DNA from: Branchiostoma floridae
Taxonomy: Eukaryota > Chordata > Leptocardii > Amphioxiformes > Branchiostomatidae
Reading direction: 5' to 3'
DNA length: 64,000 nucleotides
Assembly: GCF_000003815.2 (NCBI RefSeq)
Contig: NC_049988.1
Location: forward strand, 21,127,698 to 21,191,697
Positions within the stretch are counted from its first letter, which is position 1. Every line of letters begins with the position of its first letter. The notes below the pieces were generated by a model. That model had not been told where the DNA came from and made no database searches. It was given only the letters and a program-made list of their open reading frames with translations. Shown piece after piece: positions 1 through 16,700 of the stretch. A program made the position numbers and the translations under genes.

Positions 1-663
1 AAACTGTGACAGTAAGAAGAAGTTAAACCTACCAGCGAATATACACCCCTGATAAACCTGTATGAAACTGAGACAGTAAGAAGTTAAACCTACCAGCGAA
101 TACACAGCCCTGATAAACCTGTATAAAACTGTGACAGTAGAAAGAAGTTAAACCTACCAGCGAATATACAGTCCTGATAAACCTGTATAAAACTAAGACA
201 GTAAGAAGTTAAACCTACCAGCGAATACACAGCCCTGATAAACCTGTATAAAACTGTGACAGTAGAAAGAAGTTAAACCTACCAGCGAATACACAGCCCT
301 GATAAACCTGTATAAAACTGAGACAGTAGAAAGAATTAAAACCTACCAGCGAATACACAGCCCTGATAAACCTGTATAAAACTGTGACAGTAGAAAGAAG
401 TTAAACCTACCAGCGAATATACAGTCCTGATAAACCTGTATGAAACTGAGACAGTAAGAAGTTAAACCTACCAGCGAATACACAGCCCTGATAAACCTGT
501 ATAAAACTGTGACAGTAGAAAGAAGTTAAACCTACCAGCGAATACACATCCCTGATAAACCTGTATAAAACTGTGACAGTAGAAAGAAGTTAAACCTACC
601 AGCGAATACACAGCCCTGATAAACCTGTATAAAACTGAGACAGTAGAAAGAATTAAAACCTAC
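1..663 (-). repeat. Donor-edge minisatellite of cdk5 exon 7
   Basis: Ten extra copies of a 57-66 bp unit follow the real exon end at 664. On the minus strand each unit carries the exon tail TGTATATTCGCTG and the donor GTAGGTTTAAC, then intron sequence. Copies vary in the exon part (TATATT or TGTATT) and in short indels. The array runs off the left edge of the window. Confidence 0.9.
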
Positions 664-4415
<3,752 letters not shown>

Positions 4416-4738
4416 ATTGGAAGATGTCACTGCAAAACACACCTGGCCCGGCTAATGACGTCATGGGACTAGCTGCGATCGACTTTTTGTAGTGCCTGCT
4501 TTTTCTTTCCAAATTGCTGGCAAATTATTTCCATTTTTTAGATATATACATTGAAAGATTCTTTTAAAAGTAAAAACGTTATTATAGAGACTTAAAAAAT
4601 ATTTTTATTGAATTTTTAGGAAGATAATGTCCTACATATTACCAAAAACTTTTAGGCAGTAAAATCATCACAGCCGCCAGCTCCTTTGTTCGTCCGTCCC
4701 AGACGCGGTGAAAGATTTCCGATTTGGTGTTGCAGAGA
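4416..4738. promoter_or_regulatory. Bidirectional promoter region cdk5 / SMARCD
   Basis: 323 bp separate the two divergent start codons. No TATA box sits in a convincing position. A palindromic CRE (TGACGTCA) lies at 4456-4463, and the middle is A/T-rich. Transcription starts cannot be placed from sequence alone. Confidence 0.6.
4456..4463. promoter_or_regulatory. CRE/ATF palindrome TGACGTCA
   Basis: A perfect 8-bp CREB/ATF consensus 41 bp upstream of the cdk5 start codon on the minus strand. Binding is inferred from the consensus only. Confidence 0.5.
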
Positions 4739-7700
4739 ATGCAACAAGCGGGCATGCAGCGGGCTTTTCCCGGTTCTGGATACCCTGTAAGTCTCACAGA
4801 ACAGTAACTCAGCTCTTACTGCAGCTCAAGAAAGGGTGGAGGGGGCAGGAATTCATAAAAGTTGTTGTTTTTGTTGATCTGGAAGTCGGCATCACAACAA
4901 CGCATTGTTGTTTGTCGCCCCCCTCCCCACCGGCGACGTTTGCGATTCTTAAATTATGATAATTTGTGCCCCATAAGTTATGTAGCCGCACAGAAAGGTT
5001 AGGAAGGGGCCGGGGGAATCTTCCTAAGGTTGGTTCCGTCTCTGTGGGTTTGATTTTGTGGGAAATAAACCTCCAAATTTGTGTGATTTGTCCAGTAAGG
5101 TACTGGGCATGCGTGGTTGGGGAGGGAACCCTGATATGTAGGGAAGATTTGAATAGTTCCTGTCTGAGCCAAGCTCGAAATTGGCGCATCTGTTTAGTCT
5201 TAGCCATGATATTTTTGAGGGATTTTGTGGCATCACATGGCATGAAATATTATGGTGGCGTGTTAGACCCAGAACCCAGAGGCCCTGGGTTTGAATCCCC
5301 TGACAAGGCCAGACATAATAATTTGTCCCTTTTGGAAAGGCACTTAACAGGGGTTTCCTCACTCCACTCAGGTGAAAGGTTCCGGTCGGCACGTCCCGAT
5401 AGGATATTACATTACATGGTGGTCTCACAGGAATCAAGCAGAATTGCTTCAGAAGATGTTGTTTGTGTGTTGACATGTTTGTTTGTTTGTTTGCTTTTAG
5501 CAAGGAGGTTAAAGAATTCTTTAACCTCCTTGCTTTTAGCATGCAACAGGGTTGTAGCCAGCCAGAAATCATTTTCCGTCCCCTTGATTTTGAATCGCAG
5601 TGTTCCTAGGGGGGTCCGGGGGCATGCTCCCAAGGAAAATTTGGAAATCTAGACCCTTGAATACACTATTTTCTGCATTTTGAGGGTGGAATTTTGCTCA
5701 CAGAGGACGAAATGGGCAATTTTTTGTTCCGTCCAGAGTTTTGCAAAATTCCATCAAAGGACGGAAGGACGGGTGCTGGCTACAACCCTGCCCTGGCATG
5801 TAGCGGATGTTGTTTGTGTGTTGACATGTTTGTTTGTTTGTTTGCAGCACCCTGGCATGCAGCAGATGCCCCAGCGGATGTTGTTTGTGTGTTGACATGT
5901 TTGTGTGTTGACATGTCTGTTTGTTGACATGTTTGTGTGTTGACATGTCTGTTTGTTGACATGTTTGTTTGTTTGTTCCCAGCACCCCGGCATGCAGCAG
6001 ATGCCCCAGCGGTTGTTGTTTGTGTGTTGACATGTCTGTTTGTTGACATGTTTGTTTGTTTGTTCTCAGCACCCCGGCATGCAGCAGATGCCCCAGCGGA
6101 TGTTGTTTGTTTGTTGACATGTTTGTTTGTTTGTTCTCAGCACCCCGGCATGCAGCAGATGCCCCAGCGGATGTTGTTTGTTTGTTGACATGTTTGTTTG
6201 TTTGTTCTCAGCACCCCGGCATGCAGCAGATGCCCCAGCGGATGCACCCGTACGGCGGCCAGATGCGTCCCGTGGCGGGCGGGGAGTCATCGCGCTCTAA
6301 GAGGCAGGCCGATTCTCGCTCTAAGCAGCAGCAAGCGCAGCAGCAGTCTCAGCGAGGGTGAGGCACCGGACACCCGATACCCAACCTTGCGAAACCCGAC
6401 ACCGTAACCTCCCGACACCCGATACTGTAACCTTAATGTGAACTGGGCTGAGTCACACACGTCACACTAGCTTTCACGTATTCACACGTTTGACACTCTC
6501 CTATGCATTGATATCCAATGGCAAAACTACCTGTCTGGATGTACCCTGCTTTCTCAACTGTCACTCTTAGTTACTGTGGGTGTCACCACAAACCAGCTGT
6601 CAACCAATTAGAGAATAGGCCTTTCAGTTTTCAAAAAGGGTCTCGCATATATAAGGGTAAGTTCATAAATATTCATAAGCAGGGCGTTCAGGAACTAAGG
6701 GTGACGGTTGAGAAAGCAGGGTACATCCAGACAGGCGGTTTCGCCATTGGATGTCCCTGTGTAGGAGGATGATGTTTGGCTTTTAATTTTACATCGTTGA
6801 AGAAGGAACGGTAGCATTGAACAGTCTCCAAGCAGAGGTTTGGTGGGGGAATTGTGACCTTCCCTTGTGACTTTCCCTGCTGTCTGAACGCAGCGTCTGA
6901 GGAGGAGGCAATGATTTCCCTTCCTAACATCTGCTTGGAGGAGAAGCAACAATTGTTGTCATCACGCTGGTGTCTCCGTTAGCATTTCATAGGTCCAGTG
7001 TACTTGGTGTCTTTGTGCTTTGTCAGTAGTCTCCAAGCAGATCCTACAATGGCATAAGATAGTACCAAACTGGCCAAGGAGTGTAGTCAGCCAAGAGGTG
7101 TCCATTTGCCTTGTAGAGGTGTCAGTTTCCCCGATAGCGAAACACACTCCTATGCCGGTATCACTCCTCTGCCAGCTTTTGATACTACGAGTATCTTATG
7201 ATACCATAGGATCTGCTTGGAGATTACTTTGTCAGCAAGGATTCTATCCGAAACGTCTGACCGTTTCCAAAACCATATCCAGTTGCTTGAGTAACTACTT
7301 TTTGGCGTACTTTGTCAGCGTGTTTTTGAATAATCTTCTAATGCCTTGAGCTGCTGACCGTGTCAGCAAACTTGTCAGTAAGTGCCTAAAGCTCAAAGAG
7401 CGTAAGTCAAACACAGAGACACTGAGTACATCACGACTCACTGATATGCAGATAGGGACACCAACATGGCCGCCGCCCCAGCCGACGTGCCGTGACTCTG
7501 CTCTCCCCGCCCGCCCATGTGAGCCTCACACCGTGCCCTAACCCAACGCGCCGTGCGTCTGCTTGTCTTGGTCTCACGGGTCTGCACAGACAGGGTCCCA
7601 CATTAGACTAACAAGTAAAATAGGTCATACTGACTTATCATGTAGAAATAGCACAAGAAAAGTCCCCACAACGGCCACAAGGAGGACAGCACAATACTTC

Positions 7701-10700
7701 CATGTAATAATGATTGAGGTTATGATTCATTGCATCTCCCTGCAACACACTCACTTGTTTCCAACATAGGGCCTACACAACCCCATGTTTATTTTCTAAG
7801 TTTTCCCTTCACAAAGAAAAAACCTAGCCTGGGTAACCTGTTGTGATCTTGAACCAGTTTAGCTCATTGGATAGCTATTCTTTCACTGGTCATGACGGAG
7901 AACCCAGACGCTGTGTACAGTATTTACAGATTGATTGTACAGGGAAAGTTCTGCTAGGTCTTTTCAACAAGAACAGTGAACTGTGGACCACGGCTTAAAG
8001 TCCCGTCGACATCTGCAACCCCATCCAGTAGCGTCCATGTCTGGTGATAAACACAGTCGGGATTCAAACTCTGGCTTCTTGGTGCCATTAACTATGAAAA
8101 CATCACCTGCTTCGGCCATTAGAAGAGACACAAACCCAGACGCTGTGTACAATATTTACAGATTGATTGTACAGGGAAAGTTCTGCTAGGTCTTTTCAAC
8201 AAGCACAGTGAACAATGGACCTCGGCTTAACGTCCTGTCTGCAACCCTTTCCAGTAGCGTGCATGTCATGTGACTTCTTGGTCCAAAGGCAGGGACGTTA
8301 ATCATGAAAACATCACCTTCCAGCCATTAGAAGAGACACTTACCCAGACCTGTGAGTCGAGACACAGCGACGTCCCAAACATTTTCCCTGTCCTGGTCAT
8401 TCATTCACAAAAGGTCATGCACTTTAACCCTGATTGGCGACCTATGTTTTAGGCCCTATTCCATTGCATAGGTGTCCGTGTCCAACCTGACCTGCTGCCT
8501 GCTTGCTTCTCACCAGTCTGCATTTCATGCTTTACTGCAGTTAGTCGTCCTTTGTTGTGTAAAATGATGCCTGTTGTCTTCACACACCAGGTGAGATAAA
8601 ATAACATTGTTATTGACGCAGATCCAGAAAAAAATTGACGGTAATGTTGTGACGTAATTTAAGATTCGTCTTGATATGTTTTACAGAGTTTTAGTCCATG
8701 AATGTAGTTTATGATAACAAAAATGTGAATTTGTTTACTATAATTATAGTGTATTCAAGATTTAGTATTTCTTACTCATGAAGAAGTGTTCTGGACTTCT
8801 GTAATTTTATGTTTGGTGTTGTGTTTTGGAGTTGTTTATGAGTGCCCAATGATGATTGTGGAGTAAGACAACTATAAGATCTGTACAGTTTGTTCCATAG
8901 TTGAGTTTGTGATTTGTGCTCCACAGGAAGAAGAAGAAGGTTGCAGACCGGATCCTTCCCCAGAGGGTGGGACACTTCTCTTATCTGTTGTCTTTCAGTT
9001 TTATGTGTTAAGTAAGCTTCATACAGCACTGATACTGATAGGAGATTTATTGGACTCCTGGCTCAATGCTGGTGACACAATGACAGAATTTTTCATAGAA
9101 ATCATAAAAAATGGAAAGGTAGAGGTTGAAAAAAAAGGAAAAAATGTCATTCATGTCTACAATTTCCCTTTTTCCTCTAGGATTCTGACCTTGTGCCCAA
9201 ATCTTGACCTTTGATCCTTGTCCCCAGGGTTATAATCTTATGACCTTTGTACCTCGGTCTTTGACCTTGTCCCTGTGTATATGGTCAGTCAGATCAGTCT
9301 CAGGAGGTACCTCTGTGGATGAAGTGAAAGAGTGTATCAATGACCTTTGTCCCATGGGTTCATGACCTTCTGACATTTGCCCCATTGGTTCATGACCTTA
9401 TGACCTTTGCCCCAGGTGCGTGACCTTGTGCCGGAGTCGCAGGCGTACATGGACCTGCTGGCGTTCGAGCGTAAGCTGGACTCCACCATCATGAGGAAGA
9501 GACTGGACATACAGGAGGCGCTCAAGAGACCCATGAAGGTCAGCAAGTCCTTCTAAATTAAAAACGCATTTATTCCAGGGCTTTAGCCAGCTCGAAATTT
9601 TTTTCCTTCAGCCAATTACAATCGTCGCGAAAACCGTGAAAATTAATTAGAAGGACTGAACTGAGACCTTGAAAAACGGGTTATAATGAGATTATCGTAT
9701 GCGAAAGGGCGCCGACACACATTGTCAACAATCATAACAATAGCAAAACAAACAGTGTGTGGCTTTTACGGCCGTGGACGGCGTCCCCAAGCCGCCTGTA
9801 GCTTCCACCAAGGATTTTTGTCCGTCAAGGTTCACGGATTGGTTTTAAAATTTTTCCGTCACATGCAGCAAATTTCCGTCAATTGGGGGAAAAACGGACG
9901 CTGGCTAGACCCCTGTTCCAATGTCTGAGAAATGGGAGACTTGCTGAGTGCTTCCTTGTGTAGCGTGGCAACACTCTGACTTCGACATATTCCGCCCATT
10001 TTGTCTTGCAGCAAAAGCGGAAGCTGCGCGTTTTCCTGTCCAACACCTTCTACCCTGCCAAGCCCGATGCAGAGGGGGTGAGTACAAACTCTCTGACATT
10101 ACCTTAGAGCTTTAGATAAAAGAAGGTCTATCAATTCATTTTCATTCATTTATTTGTTTTACCAGAGTTACATCGCTCAGACTTCAGCCTGTTTTTCAGG
10201 ACTCCCTGGACACATATAGAAACAGACAACATACAATACTTGGGAACAGACAGTCACATAACTCAGGAATAAGATAACAGTTAAAGTCCTGCCAACAGTA
10301 TTACCGCATCCGTCCATTTTGATGTAACATAAGAGCTTTACATCAACACTTTTATTTTCACTTTCTAATCTTAAACTGGAACTTATGATAAACACCTTAA
10401 TTTTCAATGTCTGACTTAACATTGAGCTTTAGATAAAAGCTTTTGCTCCAGTTTTTATGCCTTGTACAGACAAGCAGAAGTTTATCAAAATCATCTTGTA
10501 CATGTGTCGTGTCCGTTTGCTGTGTGACCTTACTCAAGGTCGTTTGTTATGTATCTTCAGCAGGAGGACGATGGGAATGTTGCATCCTGGGAGCTGAGGG
10601 TAGAGGGCAGACTCCTGGACGACGTAAGTGAACGAGCCTCGTCTGTAATGCGATCTCTCGCTGTCCCGTGCTGTACACAGCCCATTCCTGCCCTCCTCAC

Positions 10701-13700
10701 CACCAGTGTGAGGGGTGCAAGAAGCATGATTTAGTTTGGCTAAACATCTTTGAAATGTTCGTTGTGATTTTACATTATGGTATCAAATATTATATTATCA
10801 AATACTAGATACCACCACCTGTGCCGTGTTACTACTTTTGTTTGTACTTACTTCAAAAGGAAGTCCCCACAGTTTGCAGTATCAGTCAAAACGTGTTGAA
10901 TCTGGTTTTCCATTGTGTTATGTTGGAGCAACAGTTCAGCTATCCAGTGCTTGAAATACCCACTTGCCCACTTCCACATTTTGCTTGGCGCAACTCAATT
11001 TCGAGCACTGGCTATATCATTATTTCTTTATTTGGGTTTTTCACATGGTGAAAGGGAGGACAAAACAGGTGCAAAAATGCACATTTGAAGGCTGCCCTCC
11101 CGTACATAACATACATTAATAGCGCAACGCAATATACAATTATCTATTAACCAAGTCTCCCCTGACAGCAGGGCGTACCCAGCACCAAGCACGACTCTCA
11201 CAAGACCAAGCGAAAATTCTCGTCTTTCTTCAAGAGCCTTGTGATCGAGCTTGACCGCGAGCTCTACGGGCCCGACAACCATCTGGTCGAGGTAGGGGGC
11301 GCTCTTTATTCAGCTTTTCTTTTTATGAAATATCCACAGAATTGAGTTTTCATCCCTGTCTTTGACTTGATAGAGCAGCAAATGGTAGTGACAGTACATG
11401 TAATCTTCTTACCTTTTTTAATCTGAAGTTTCAAAAATGGCTGCTAAGCTCATAGCAATGCCTGCCTGGAAAACAAAAGTGATTTGTCCATAGATTCTTA
11501 CTCAAGGCTGAACTGGTGGAAGAGATGGTCGAAAATCTATTTTCATCAACATAAAGGGACATGTTTAACAAGGAAAATCCAAAGCAGGTCACAACTGAAA
11601 CTGTGACAAATATCGACATGTGAAATGTAGGACTGACAGACTAAGAAACTCGCCGATCCCCTACGTTATGCGCCTTTTGAATGCCTAATGACTTTATCTC
11701 TAAGGATATCTGTTGTGTTTTAAAGTGTTGCAACACGCACTTATTTGGCTTTATCAATGTTAGAATTTTAATCGTTATTTAAATGTTTAAGATATAATTG
11801 ACGTTATAGATGTTTTAATATTTCTAGAATTAGCTCTGGCTGAACAAAATTATCTGTACGAAATCCGCAATTCAGCCAAACAGGCTGCGAGTAATTTTTT
11901 ACCAATAAACCATTCATCATCATCATCAACTCTGATGATGTTGTTTTGCCTCTGTTTTTGTCCAGTGGCACCGAACATCGACCACGCAGGAGACAGACGG
12001 GTTCCAGGTGAAGCGTCCCGGCGACCGCGACGTCCGCTGTACCGTTCTCCTCATGCTCGACTACCAGGTACGCCCGCTGTTTGTTTATTTTTGTTTATCG
12101 TGTTGAACTACTAGATACGCCGGTCGTTCGTTTTCGTTTATTTTCGGGTATTATGTTATATAGTGGTTTAGTCAGCACCTTTTGTCATGTGAGACTCTCT
12201 GGAAAGCATCCATTGGGTTTTCTTCTTATGATACCTAGATTCTATATAAATGTTTCATTAAGTGTTTATTAATGTTTCTGTTATCATTGAAGACTGTACA
12301 TTACTTTGTCTTATTGTTCAGGTACAGGTACAGGTACAGGTCCAGATCTGGACCTTAACTCTATACCTGTATCTGATGTTATGTTCAGGTACACATCTTT
12401 AAGTGATGATGGGTTCTTACACTGGCAGGAGGATGGCATTCAAGGCTTGGAGAAGTTTTGAATAACATTACCTTGTCAGTAGTTAAGCAAATGCCAGTAA
12501 CAAAAACATCTACTCCCAACTACTGACTTGATGGAAGCTCTTGTTTACCAAGACGGAAGTTGCTGTTGTTTACCTCCATGACGGAGGTTATTGTTGTTTA
12601 TGTTTACCTCTATCTCACCACCAGACCAAGAAGTCTCAGCATTCTTCATTCCAACAGCCGCCCCAGTACAAGCTGGACCCTCGCCTGGCCAGACTGCTCG
12701 GGATACACACACAGACTCGGCCTGTCGTCATCAACGCACTCTGGCAGTACATCAAGACTCACAAGCTGCAGGACGCACACGAGAGGGAGTACATCAACTG
12801 TGACAGGTACCTGCAACAGGTACGTAACACACCTGTCCTCTCACACCTGTAACTTCTCACACAGACACTACACACACAGACCCGGCCGGTCGTCATCAAC
12901 GCACTCTGGCAGTACATCAAGACTCACAAGCTGCAGGACGCACACGAGAGGGAGTACATCAACTGTGACAGGTACCTGCAACAGGTACGTAACTCACCTG
13001 TCCTCTCACACCTGTAACTTCTCACACAGACACTACACACACAGACTCGGCCTGTCGTCATCAACGCTCTCTGGCAGTACATCAAGACTCACAAGCTGCA
13101 GGACGCACATGAGAGGGAGTACATCAACTGTGACAGGTACCTGCAACAGGTATGTAACACACCTGTCCTGTAACACACAAACTCTCACACAGACACTACA
13201 CACACAGACTCGGCCAGTCGTCATCAACGCGCTCTGGCAGTACATCAAGACTCACAAGCTGCAGGACGCTCACGAGAGGGAGTACATCAACTGTGACAGG
13301 TACCTGCAACAGGTACGTAACACACCTGTCCTCTCACACCTGTAACTTCTCACACAGACACTACACACACAGACCCGGCCGGTCGTCATCAACGCACTCT
13401 GGCAGTACATCAAGACTCACAAGCTGCAGGACGCACACGAGAGGGAGTACATCAACTGTGACAGGTACCTACAACAGGTATGTAACTCACCTGTCCTGTA
13501 AACTATCACACCTGTCCTGTAACACACCTGTCCTGTAACACATAACCGTTAAACTACAGGACGCTCACGAGAGGGAGTACATCAACTGTGACAGGTACCT
13601 GCAACAGGTACGTAACCTTAACATTACACACCTGTCCTGTAACATAGAACTCTCACATAGGTACTACACAAACTACAGGACGCTCACGAGAGGGAGTACA

Positions 13701-16700
13701 TCAACTGTGACAGGTACCTACAACAGGTACGTAACTCACCTTTCCTGTAAACTATCACACCTGTCCTGTACCACACCTATAAACTCTCACATGGATACTA
13801 CACAAACTACAGGACGCTCACGAGAGGGAGTACATCAACTGTGACAGGTACCTGCAACAGGTACGTAACCTTAACATAGCACACCTGTCCTGTACCACAC
13901 CTTTACCACAGAACTGTTAAACTCTCACACAGATACTACACATCAACTGTGACAGGTACCTGCAGCAGGTATGTAACTGGTCTAACAAATCGCTTTACAG
14001 TGTAACACACAAGTCCTGTGCCACAGAACCGTTAAACCTTGGTCTTAGAAAGAGCAATGAAAAATAGTAACCATTTTGTGATAAGATGATTTTTACAATG
14101 ATTTTAAGACATGACATGTTTGTTTATTTTTCAGATATTCGAGTGTCAGCGGATGAAGTTTTCGGAAATCCCCCAGCGTCTGCACCCACTACTGCTGCCT
14201 CCTGATCCTATCGTTATTAACCACATCATCAGGTGGGTTAACTTATTAACTACGCATTAACCAGCCATTAACTAGTTATCAACCACATCATCAGGTGGGT
14301 TAACTTATTAACTTCTAATTAACCAGTCATTAACTAGTTCATCACCACATCATCAGGTGGGTTAACTTATTAACTTCTAATCAACCAGTCAACTAGTTCA
14401 TAACCATATCATCAGGTAGATTAACTTATTAACTACTCATCAACCAGTCATTAACTAGTCACAAACCACTTCATCAGGTGGGCTAACTTATTAACTTCTA
14501 ATTAACCAGTCATTAACTAGTTCATAACCATATCATCAGGTAGGTTAACTTATTAACTACTCATAAACCAGTATTTAACTAGTTTTTAACCATATCATCA
14601 GGTTGGTTAAGTAAAATGAATGTGACAGTATTCAGAGACCAATCAACCGCTACAGGGTTCAGCGTTTACTTCAGACATTTCGAGTGACATCCATCACTCT
14701 TCTTCAGCAATGCAGGAATGAATTTGCAGAAGAATACCTGAAAAGGTGTCTACCACAGCCCTTTTGTACACCTTAGGTGAAAATAATCTCCAGGCAGATT
14801 TACCAGTGGCATAAGGTAGTACAGCTGGCCAAAGGGAGTCATCAGCCACTGGGAGCCAAACACACTCCTAGTCCGGCTTCACTCCTCTGGCAGCTTTTGA
14901 TACTATATTATGCTACCGTAGGATCTGCTTGGAGGTAAGGTGAGGGGGTAAGGGCTTGTGAGATACACAGTAGATATTAAGGATGGATGTGAATTTTGTC
15001 CATCCATAGCTGTTCAGGTCCTGAACACAAGAAGACAGCCTGTTATGACATTGATGTGGAAGTAGACGACACTCTGAAGACCCAGATGAACTCCTTCCTG
15101 CTGTCCACTGCCAGTCAACAGGAAATAGCAACTCTGGATAATAAGGTAACTTATAGTCTGTGTGTCGCACAGTCCATATTAAGCACCTTTCTGTGTAACA
15201 TAACACTTATTGGCTACAGGGCCAACATGCCTCAAGAAAATTCTAGCCAATCTTGTCTGTAAAAACTGTCAGTTTGTTCAGTGGTGACTAGAACAGCATG
15301 TGTTTTATCATGAAAGCCCATCTGTATTGGTAGTAATCGTAGTATACAATGCTAAACTTTTTTCTTCCAACACAAAGGTATACATGGATCAAATTTTCAA
15401 GTACCACTGACACCTTTTTCAGGATCTATACTAATGTACTAGTTCTACTTCTTGTGCTGATATCTCTGTTAAAATCACGGCTTCTTCCCTCTTTTCGGAA
15501 TCGAGAAAAAGCGGTCGTAATAGCCAGGTGGTCGCTACGAAGAGGTGGTCGCTACAAAGAGGTGGTTGCTACAAAGAGGTGGTCGCTTGGGTAGGTGTGA
15601 CTGTACTAGTTTTATTTCTTTCGTTGATATCCTGGTTTAAATCACGACGTCTCCCCCCTCCCCAGATCCACGAGACGGTGGAGACCATTAACCAGCTGAA
15701 GGTTCAGCGGGATTTCATGCTGGGATTCGCCAAGGAGCCGCAGAGCTTCATCAACCAGTGGCTGGAGTCACAGTGCAGGGACCTTAAGGTGAGGGGGGCA
15801 AAACACTTATTTCTGTAATACCGCTGTCACATCGCGAAAATCGATTGGACGACAATTCTGTGGCGATTGCTGGAGCCTCGCTTATGATAGTAACTTTATT
15901 GCACAACAATTGTACAAGGTACAAAGTATGGCTTACATGTGACAGGGACGATTTTCAGGTGAAAAATACGCGCAACCCTCTGTCGATCTTAAATATGGCC
16001 GATCTTATATCCATACGCCCGAAGATCGTGGATAATGTGACAGGGGTATAATGAAACTGTAAAGCTAACCTCACATTTCCAAACCGGGGCCGGGCCGCGC
16101 TGTTTGTGGAAACAATAGATAGAAATGTATAGGTACAAATATGCACAAATAATGCCCACAACTATTTTCTTTACGTCTTGTGTAGTTTGGTGTCTTTTAT
16201 ATCATGCTTTTTGTTCCTGAAAGCTGCCCAGCCGGGCCCCGGTTTGGAAATGTGACATTGGTGTAAAATGGAAAATGTGGTTGCGGTGGTTTATGTTAAC
16301 AGTTTTCGCCGTGACTTCTTTGCCAAATATTTCCCCTTCAACAGTAAAATCTTTCATGGCAGTTTCATTTTGGATTTTGAACCCACTGCAGACACTCCAT
16401 TTTTTCTCTAACGTGGAATTGAATCCCTACAAACATGTCCCCTTTTGCAGGATGTTCTTTGCCCTGACTTGTCTTTCATACATTTCAGACAGTGAGTTTA
16501 AGTGTTGTTTATTTATTTGTTTGTTTGTTGTTGTTACAGACGATGACAGATGTGGTCGGCAGCCCAGAAGAGGAGCGCCATGCGGAGTTCTACCACCTTC
16601 CGTGGGCTGGGGAGGCCGTCTGTCGCTACTTCTACGGGAAGGTAAGGAACAGTTGGTTTTACTCTCTGTTTACCCCCTCTACCCTCTACACTTTTTGACA

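Noticed and set aside
5698-6290. Overlapping frames of [11 protein letters not shown] type on the minus strand
   Set aside because: Generated by TGTTTGTTTG and TGACATG repeats in the SMARCD exon 2 array.
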